From a virus: a stretch of 47,373 bases of DNA. A model generated the notes under the pieces. That model did not search any database. It saw nothing but the letters and a program-made list of their open reading frames with translations, and was not told the DNA's origin. Below, piece after piece: positions 42,438 to 47,373 of the stretch. The stretch spans positions 1 to 47,373 of IMG/VR virus record IMGVR_UViG_3300007515_000012. One strand, given 5' to 3'. A program made the position numbers and the translations under genes. Position 1 is the first letter of the stretch. The number at the start of each line of letters is the position of its first letter.

Positions 42438-43004
42438 TTATTCTTCTTCAACCCAAGAAGTTGATGCCTCATCCCAAGAATAAGTGGTGCCAGTAACTAA
42501 TCTCATTTTGCCATCATTATCACCATCTACATATTCCCAAGTTCCGGGATATGCGACAGGTGGCGACCAGCAACCTTGAGTGCGTTTAACCCCATCATGC
42601 CAATGTGTCTGCCATGTGAATGAAGGGAAATCTTCCGGTTGTGGTGGTTGTTGCCACTCCCCAGCTTCTTCATTCCATAAATATCCGGGTGTTTCAGCTA
42701 CAGGAGCTTCCCAATAACCATTAGTTTCATTCATAACCCATGAAGGAAACGGTTTAATATCATCTGGCATTTTGAAAATGTTTAATGAACTGTCATAAAT
42801 ATCGCCTTCTTGTGCGTAATGGCCTCTAATATTATTATTGTACGAGCAACGAACCCATGTACCGCCTTCAAAAATATTTAGAGATTCAAGAAAAGCAATA
42901 GATTTAGGTTCATCATCCACACCATCCACTACAGCAATATCGTTGCTAAGAGGTGTTACAAACGTAACAATATTTTCACTATTCACATGTGCGTAATGAG
43001 CCAC
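42438..43004 (-). CDS. Cyanophage-type virion or fibre-associated protein (188 aa)
   Basis: The start MAHYAHVNSENIVTFVTPLS and the internal motif WVRCSYNNNIRGHYAQEGDI with YDSS, followed by PFPSWVMNETNGYWEAPV, match a small protein common in cyanophages and pelagiphages (MAHFAxIDxNNVVxxVIVV... W(V)QTSYNxNxR...YAxxGxxYD). It often lies near fibre genes and 2-oxoglutarate oxygenases. The C-terminal half is Trp/Pro-rich with beta signatures. It lies 2 nt from the hydroxylase-like gene. Precise role unknown. Confidence 0.75.
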   Translation of the reverse strand: MAHYAHVNSENIVTFVTPLSNDIAVVDGVDDEPKSIAFLESLNIFEGGTWVRCSYNNNIRGHYAQEGDIYDSSLNIFKMPDDIKPFPSWVMNETNGYWEAPVAETPGYLWNEEAGEWQQPPQPEDFPSFTWQTHWHDGVKRTQGCWSPPVAYPGTWEYVDGDNDGKMRLVTGTTYSWDEASTSWVEEE

Positions 43005-43006
43005 TT

Positions 43007-43660
43007 CTATCCTTCGATAAATTCTTCTACCGTCATATTAGACGACTCGGCGCTACTTTGGGAAGGTGCGTTTGCGAAAAATGAATAAAAGATAGAAATG
43101 CAATACTTTGTGTCTACAGCTTTAAGAGTGTTATGCGAGTGTGACCAAGACGATGGGAAGGTCAAACACTTACCTGCTCTGGGTTTAATTGTTGCTTCTT
43201 GAATAGGGAAAATAGTTTCCCCTCCTTCTTCCACATCGTTTAAATAAATGATTTGTGAAATGTGCCTACTGCTAGTTATATCGTTAGTCCACGGAGCGGC
43301 ATCACCATGTAAAGCGTGATACCCTTGTCCTTCTTCATATTTTAACAGTGAATAGTTCTCAGCATAAAAATCAGGAGTTCCATGAACAGCTTCAGGACGA
43401 TGTTTAATGTACTCATCTAAACATGATTGAGCATATGTTAATAAAGGTTCATGTGTGGGTGGAGGGAAATTAGGATCAAACCAAAGAACTTTTGATTCTC
43501 TACTGTTCTTATCTTCAGTACCAGCAACAACTTTAGCGGTATCCCACCTGTTTGATCTTTCAGCGTCTTCTATTAACGCTTCCAAAGTATGTAACCCTTC
43601 TGATTGTATATATGTTTGCATCAACAAAGGATCTATCCATACAATATCGCCTTCAATCAT
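43007..43660 (-). CDS. Prolyl 4-hydroxylase-like Fe(II)/2-oxoglutarate oxygenase (217 aa)
   Basis: I use ATG 43660, which has GGGAG 8 nt upstream and a 4-nt ATGA overlap with the previous stop; a 5-residue longer start (43675) lacks a site. The metal triad is visible: H118-G-D120 (HALHGDAAPW) and a distal His at 174 or 176 (SWSHSHNTL). The 2OG-binding K185 (DTKYCISIF) sits about 10 residues later. GGETIFP (147-152) is the family's typical strand. P4H-type enzymes hydroxylate proline or related residues using O2 and 2OG with Fe(II). Next to fibre genes it may modify virion proteins, but the substrate is unknown. Confidence 0.9.
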   Translation of the reverse strand: MIEGDIVWIDPLLMQTYIQSEGLHTLEALIEDAERSNRWDTAKVVAGTEDKNSRESKVLWFDPNFPPPTHEPLLTYAQSCLDEYIKHRPEAVHGTPDFYAENYSLLKYEEGQGYHALHGDAAPWTNDITSSRHISQIIYLNDVEEGGETIFPIQEATIKPRAGKCLTFPSSWSHSHNTLKAVDTKYCISIFYSFFANAPSQSSAESSNMTVEEFIEG

Positions 43661-44307
43661 ACAGGTTGCTCCCATCCGCGATGATACTTTGCATCAAATC
43701 TAAAGTTAAAAGAAATACTATACCTCACAAAATCATCTTTACCTTCAGCACGAGGAGTGCCGTGACTCAACCAAGGAGGGAAAAGTAAAATTTTTCCCAT
43801 TGCGGCTCGGTGTACCCATGAAATATTATAATTATCGAGCAACCAATCTTGATTCATCACACTATTAGGTTGTTGAAATGATATTTCACATTCGTCTGCT
43901 CTAGTTTTAACATAATAAACGCCTGACAAATCACAATTACCGTGTGTGTGAAAGTGAACATAGTCACCTTCTTCTACTTTAGTAACCCAAGACTCCACCT
44001 CATATCCCCAAGGTTCCGAGTCTTCATCTCTTTTACCTATCTCAACTAAATATTGTTGAACATTCAGATCAACTTCATCCGCTAAAAGAGGCATATCATC
44101 TAAAAGATTAGTCGAAAAAGCATTCTCGTTTAATTTGTGTGTTTTACCCCATTTTTCTAGGTAATCAAAATTAAGCGAAGGAAGAATCCCCTCAAATTCT
44201 TTAAGAACAGCTCTTTGGTCATTAATTTTATTCCAATACAAAGGAGTCGCGAAAAGCCACTCCATTGACGGTGCCATTTTTAATTTATTTTTTGGTGATT
44301 GTTCCAA
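43657..44307 (-). CDS. 2OG-Fe(II) oxygenase, TIGR02466/PF13759-like (216 aa)
   Basis: The motif YVHFHTHGNCDLSGVYYVK carries the first metal His pair, and MGKILLFPPWLSHGTP gives the distal His (about 182) with R195 in FVRYSISFNF for 2OG. This HxH...SGVYY...LFP(P/S)WLxH...R(Y/x)SISFN arrangement is the PF13759 oxygenase family, common in marine phages. The N-terminal start is uncertain: TTG 44307 with a GAGGGAA site, or ATG 44277 without one. It overlaps both neighbouring oxygenase genes. Substrate unknown; a virion or host protein target is plausible. Confidence 0.88.
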   Translation of the reverse strand: MEQSPKNKLKMAPSMEWLFATPLYWNKINDQRAVLKEFEGILPSLNFDYLEKWGKTHKLNENAFSTNLLDDMPLLADEVDLNVQQYLVEIGKRDEDSEPWGYEVESWVTKVEEGDYVHFHTHGNCDLSGVYYVKTRADECEISFQQPNSVMNQDWLLDNYNISWVHRAAMGKILLFPPWLSHGTPRAEGKDDFVRYSISFNFRFDAKYHRGWEQPV

Positions 44308-44977
44308 TTTCCCTCGGCATGTATGTAGCCACTAATACGATTCTTTCATCTCCGAAACCTGCTGGCGGTTCATGCCAGTGCATAGTTTCAAACCCTTCAA
44401 ACGTAACGATCATATCTTCTTGAGGAGCAGGACAAGGCTCATTATCAACATAGGTTATTCCCCCATACCATGTATTTAAATAGATAAGCAGATTCCAATG
44501 AGGGAATTCGTGATCCCTGTGAACAATAGATCGTGACGCTTTAGAACATTGAGTCAAATTTATATTGATTCTAAAAATTTCAGCATCGAAACCATTTTCG
44601 TTAGCGATCTGTTGTAGAACAGTGTGAGCTAAATCTTTCTTAGGAGATTCATACTGTGCAAGAGCAGAATCAGGATCGAAATGCTGTTCTAGAGGCGGTC
44701 TGTTCTGCAAAGTGTGACTATAAAGAGTTAAATCATTATAAGGCATCCATTCTTCGTCATACTTCGCTGTGAAAGTTTGCCTCGAAAAGAGACAATCGTT
44801 TGAAAGAGCAAAGGCTTTCAATTCATGGTATTCCTCAGTATGAGGGTTAAAGAGTAGCTCATGCTTAGGGTCTGAAAAAACAGTTTCAGGTTCTCTTTTT
44901 TGTTTCAAACCAGACTCGTCGTGACCTATCAAAAGTTTGTCAGTGTCAGCGCGGTTATGATCCCTCACTTCAAACAT
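44285..44977 (-). CDS. Third Fe(II)/2-oxoglutarate oxygenase-like protein (230 aa)
   Basis: A double-stranded beta-helix oxygenase motif is present: IVHRDHEFPHWNLLIYLNTW with H153-R-D155 as HxD, TFEGFETMHWHEPP with a distal His (200 or 202), and R212 in ERIVLVATY for 2OG. The N-terminal 100 residues are specific to this protein. ATG 44977 has no ribosome site but lies 6 nt after a TATAGT box, compatible with a leaderless transcript. It is the first of three adjacent oxygenase genes and lies just downstream of the glycine-rich fibre gene. Likely role: modification of a phage or host protein. Substrate not evident. Confidence 0.82.
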   Translation of the reverse strand: MFEVRDHNRADTDKLLIGHDESGLKQKREPETVFSDPKHELLFNPHTEEYHELKAFALSNDCLFSRQTFTAKYDEEWMPYNDLTLYSHTLQNRPPLEQHFDPDSALAQYESPKKDLAHTVLQQIANENGFDAEIFRININLTQCSKASRSIVHRDHEFPHWNLLIYLNTWYGGITYVDNEPCPAPQEDMIVTFEGFETMHWHEPPAGFGDERIVLVATYMPREIGTITKK

Positions 44978-44983
44978 GTTTTT

Positions 44984-44989
44984 ACTATA
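44984..44989 (-). promoter_or_regulatory. -10-like box for a possible leaderless oxygenase transcript
   Basis: The minus strand reads TATAGT, then AAAAAC, then ATG of the oxygenase gene. A -10 box 6 nt before the start codon is typical of actinobacterial leaderless promoters, and no Shine-Dalgarno is present. The -35 position is poor. The box lies within the 18-nt gap after the fibre gene, so it would allow separate expression of the oxygenase cluster. Confidence 0.4.
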
Positions 44990-44995
44990 CCAGCT

Positions 44996-45907
44996 TTAGT
45001 AGTTGATATCCCATCTTATAATGCAACAACCGCTACCACCAAAATAATTTGTAGGACCGCCAGCGCTACCTGCACCTGTGCCACTATTACCACTTCCTGA
45101 ATAAGCTCCAGCCGCCGGTGGATATGTTTGAGATACCCAACCCGGAGTAAAATAACCACCGCCGCCACCGGCGAAATATTCGTAACCATCACCTGAAGGG
45201 CCATTACCGTCACGGAAAGAAGAATAATTTACACCCGGACCACCCCAACCTTGAGGCTGTCCTGCCATGTAAGTACCACTATAATAACAAGGATAGCCGG
45301 AACCGCCAGCGCCACCGCCGCCCCCACCGCCATAATAACCAAACTGGTTGTAAGAACCATTACCGCCAGTATTACCCTGACCCGGAGAAACGCTAGGTGA
45401 ATTTCCACTTCCTGCACTTGTCCAAGAAGCATCACCGCCACCGCCGGAACCACCAGAAGTAGCTGAAGTGTACGGATACGCAGAACCATACCCACCACCT
45501 GACGCATTAATAGAACCCGAAGATGGTGACCAGTAAGAAGACTTATTCCAACTGGAAGGAACAGTAGAAGTGCCACCTTGACTATAAGAACCGCCACCAC
45601 CGATAGTTATAGTATGGGTTCCGTCTACAAGATTTAAACCTGTTAGATACCTGCACCCACCTGCACCAGAACCCCCACCACCCTGAGAACCCATTGGGTT
45701 AAAAGAACCGCCACCGCCACCTACAAGAATCATGTCGAGAGTGGCTCCTGCTGGAGCGTTTTCAAATTGTATACTTCCGCTACTTGTCCAACGGTAAAAC
45801 CGGTAACTACCAGATGTCCAGTTGTTAGCCCAATTTACAGCAGTATGATCGAAGGCACCACCACCGCCTGCAAGAAGACCAGCGTTCCTAGCAAATCCTA
45901 AAGGCAT
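44996..45907 (-). CDS. Glycine-rich tail adhesin/fibre protein (303 aa)
   Basis: The chain is built of poly-glycine runs (LVGGGGGSFNPMGSQGGGGS, YYGGGGGGGAGG, YFAGGGGGYFT) separated by short Ser/Tyr/Asn/Trp segments, ending SGCCIIRWDINY. This is the glycine-rich architecture of phage tail-tip adhesins that use polyglycine-II-like folds (compare the T-even gp38 type). The N-terminal 70 residues contain a beta-type region (GSYRFYRWTSSGSIQFENAP). Several Pro residues inside the Gly-rich part could be substrates for the adjacent oxygenases. Host recognition is the likely role. Confidence 0.75.
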   Translation of the reverse strand: MPLGFARNAGLLAGGGGAFDHTAVNWANNWTSGSYRFYRWTSSGSIQFENAPAGATLDMILVGGGGGSFNPMGSQGGGGSGAGGCRYLTGLNLVDGTHTITIGGGGSYSQGGTSTVPSSWNKSSYWSPSSGSINASGGGYGSAYPYTSATSGGSGGGGDASWTSAGSGNSPSVSPGQGNTGGNGSYNQFGYYGGGGGGGAGGSGYPCYYSGTYMAGQPQGWGGPGVNYSSFRDGNGPSGDGYEYFAGGGGGYFTPGWVSQTYPPAAGAYSGSGNSGTGAGSAGGPTNYFGGSGCCIIRWDINY

Positions 45908-46680
45908 TACGTTAAGTCGAAATCTTGTCCGGCTGTGAAACCAATCCAGTTAGTACCAGCATTGTAAGTAACAAAAGTGAAAATATCTGTCCTGTTAGCA
46001 GTAGTCGTAAGAGTCGGAGCGGTAGCCGCCGCCCAATCAACAGACGCAGGCCATGTAATAGCTCTAGAACCTGAAGCGTCCTGAGTGGTTATCAAAGTAA
46101 ACGAACAACCCTTGCCAGTAACAGCAGGATTATCGAAAGTAAAAGTAGTTGTAGCTACAGCCAAAGTGCAAGTATGCACATTACCCAAAGTAATATCAAT
46201 CGACTGCGAAGCCGCAGTGTCACCTATCGCATTAACTGTCTCTGCGTAATCAGTGAACTCTGGTGTAGTGATCGCGTTGTCGGCCATCGCAATAGCGCCG
46301 CCCATTGTCAGACCAGTCAGTGTACCAGTCGAAGTGATATTGGCTTGCGCGGCACCAGTAACAGTCGCCGCTGTGCCACTCACGTTCCCTGTCACATCCC
46401 CTGTCAAGTCCCCAACGAATCCTGTAGTCGCTGTCATAGTTCCGCTTACAGTCGGTGATGCTGACCATTCCGAAGTTCCTGTTCCATTACCAGCCATAAC
46501 CGTATTAGCAACAGAAGTCGAAGTGCCAGTACCTACCTTAGCTTCCAACTCTCTAACAGCTTGGTTGACATTAACATGCAAAGTGTCATGCTCGTAACCA
46601 GCTTCATTAAGGTCGGTGGTAGCGGTAGGTTCCGGTAACTCCGTGGTCGTATCTAGTGATGTGGGGTAATTAGTAGCCAT
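45907..46680 (-). CDS. Tail fibre protein (257 aa)
   Basis: The N-terminus (MATNYPTSLDTTTELPEPTA, then NEAGYEHDTLHVNVNQAVRE and LEAKVG) is a common attachment region of marine phage fibres. Residues about 85-130 have short repeats GDLTGDVTGNVSGTAATVTG and ITSTGTLTGLTMGG, the repetitive beta-turn type of fibre shafts. The C-terminal region has strand-rich TAASQSIDITLGNVH and WIGFTAGQDFDLT. There is no enzymatic motif. It overlaps the adhesin gene by one base and probably forms the shaft carrying the glycine-rich tip. Confidence 0.8.
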   Translation of the reverse strand: MATNYPTSLDTTTELPEPTATTDLNEAGYEHDTLHVNVNQAVRELEAKVGTGTSTSVANTVMAGNGTGTSEWSASPTVSGTMTATTGFVGDLTGDVTGNVSGTAATVTGAAQANITSTGTLTGLTMGGAIAMADNAITTPEFTDYAETVNAIGDTAASQSIDITLGNVHTCTLAVATTTFTFDNPAVTGKGCSFTLITTQDASGSRAITWPASVDWAAATAPTLTTTANRTDIFTFVTYNAGTNWIGFTAGQDFDLT

Positions 46681-46687
46681 TTGCTCC

Positions 46688-47113
46688 CTATCCTAATCTA
46701 ATTTCTAAAGCATCCGCAAGGAATGTAAAAGTATCTCCCAAAGCCGACGTAGTAGCCGTGGTCATTTCAGTGTAATACAAAAGATTCCCTCCTGTAAGAG
46801 CATCATAAATACCTATATGCGTAATAACCGCAATAGGCAAACCAGTAAAAGTATCATCATTAGTGTTCTTACAAATAGAAGGATCCGTTTCCAAACCCCC
46901 ATCAGTAGGAGTCCCAAACGTCACAACCTGCCGAGCGTAACCAGCACCGTAACCCCCAGTAACTTCAGCACCACCAGTCGGATGGTCATTACCCTCACCC
47001 GGATTCCCAGTATGCAAAGACATATACAACGGCGAAGGCATCGCATAAGCCTCAATACCCAAAGAATGCTTAAGCAACTTCTGCTCCAAATAAGTAGACA
47101 TAGAACCAGCCAA
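46688..47113 (-). CDS. Virion/tail-associated protein, first gene of the late operon (141 aa)
   Basis: TTG 47113 is supported by AGGAG 6 nt upstream; ATG 47101 would be 18 nt away. The product contains YMSLHTGNPGEGNDHPTGGA, then GYARQVVTFGTP, then AVITHIGIYDALTGGNLLYY, matching a phage virion family with a (M)SLHT(x)dPG...YAR...(v)tH.giwDA..GGN.L pattern found near fibre genes of many phages. The order of alpha and beta segments fits a small tail or fibre-tip protein. It is the first gene of the leftward transcription unit beyond the 47114-47373 non-coding end. Confidence 0.7.
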   Translation of the reverse strand: MAGSMSTYLEQKLLKHSLGIEAYAMPSPLYMSLHTGNPGEGNDHPTGGAEVTGGYGAGYARQVVTFGTPTDGGLETDPSICKNTNDDTFTGLPIAVITHIGIYDALTGGNLLYYTEMTTATTSALGDTFTFLADALEIRLG

Positions 47114-47373
47114 AAAAAACTCCTAACAATGTTTCAAAACAGTCTCCCATTATGATACAAATATATAACAACTCCGTCCAGCCTACAGAGTCCACATATG
47201 AACGAAGGCTGAGAACCCTTATCAGGTTCATATCGTCCGTCAGAGGGACATTCGTCCCCTGCAATCAAGTCAAGCAAGGGCAGAGCAAAGCGTGATCGCT
47301 CGAACTCGAAGTGGAGCCGTACTTAAAACGGTCGGATGGCACACCCAAGGGGAAACTAGGCAACCTCCCCCCC
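47114..47373. other. Terminal non-coding stretch with hairpins, upstream of late operon
   Basis: There is no convincing gene in these 260 bases. Hairpins include 47196-47203/47226-47233 (ATATGAAC with GTTCATAT) and 47245-47249/47254-47258 (GGGAC-ATTC-GTCCC). The end is a C-rich run. An AT-rich block near 47150-47170 could hold the promoter of the leftward operon, but no strong -35/-10 pair stands out. If the molecule is circular or permuted, this joins the structured region at base 1. Confidence 0.45.

Noticed and set aside
46253-46597. Plus-strand frames opposite the tail-fibre gene
   Set aside because: They are artefacts of the repetitive Gly/Thr-rich codons on the other strand.
47070-47264. 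Minus-strand frame of 64 codons upstream of the late operon
   Set aside because: It overlaps the well-supported 141-aa gene, covers hairpins at 47196-47258 and has an odd composition; the ribosome site at 47118 serves the 141-aa gene.
1-47373. CRISPR array, insertion sequence, integrase or attachment site
   Set aside because: No regularly spaced repeats, transposase or recombinase motifs were seen. The Cas4-like gene at 8430 stands alone and reads as a phage nuclease.

Overview
The window reads as the genome, or nearly all of it, of a tailed bacteriophage with podovirus-like gene content: terminase, portal, HK97-type capsid, ejection proteins and no recognisable tape measure or major tail protein. 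A WhiB-like regulator, an actinobacterial-type ferredoxin and a phage Gp3-like protein point to an actinobacterial host. The modest GC content (judged by eye) and the tail-fibre and oxygenase genes of the kind common in marine phages suggest an uncultured aquatic actinobacterium. Host and habitat are inferences.

Layout. The genome has two opposed coding blocks. The plus-strand block (868-10846) holds about 27 small, tightly overlapping genes. These are mostly unknown proteins, several with CxxC zinc knuckles, followed by SSB, a WhiB-like protein, a DUF932 protein, a Cas4/RecB-like nuclease, a Gp3/RDF-like protein and an HNH protein. No DNA polymerase, primase, helicase or integrase was recognised, so replication probably relies on the host. 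The minus-strand block runs leftwards from 47113 to 10832. In transcription order it holds fibre genes, a glycine-rich adhesin, three Fe(II)/2-oxoglutarate oxygenases, small virion proteins, TerL (with a TerS-like N-terminal HTH), portal, a 3882-residue giant protein, other ejection proteins (one with a lysozyme-like domain), a tiny basic peptide, holin, two small membrane proteins, ferredoxin, scaffold, an FmdB-like zinc ribbon, capsid, connector, tail proteins, endolysin, a small HTH-like protein and a metallophosphoesterase. The two blocks converge with overlapping 3' ends at 10832-10846.

Non-coding DNA. The divergent side lies at the window ends (47114-47373 plus 1-867, about 1.1 kb if the molecule is circular or permuted). 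Bases 1-846 are packed with nested perfect inverted repeats, GNRA- and UNCG-type tetraloops and a 3' intrinsic terminator, which looks like a large ornate non-coding RNA. A second hairpin-rich stretch (2225-2712) shares a loop motif with the first. A third structured segment (6164-6456) lies just upstream of the whiB-like gene.

Most unusual features. (1) The giant ORF carries SLOG/DUF2493, ASCH-like, AlkB-like, DUF7831-like and NADAR domains in the middle of an ejection-protein-sized chain, consistent with an injected polyvalent counter-defence protein. (2) The large RNA-like region at the genome ends. (3) Oxygenases clustered next to a Gly-rich adhesin. (4) A phage-borne ferredoxin with an Asp-substituted cluster motif inside the lysis/capsid operon.
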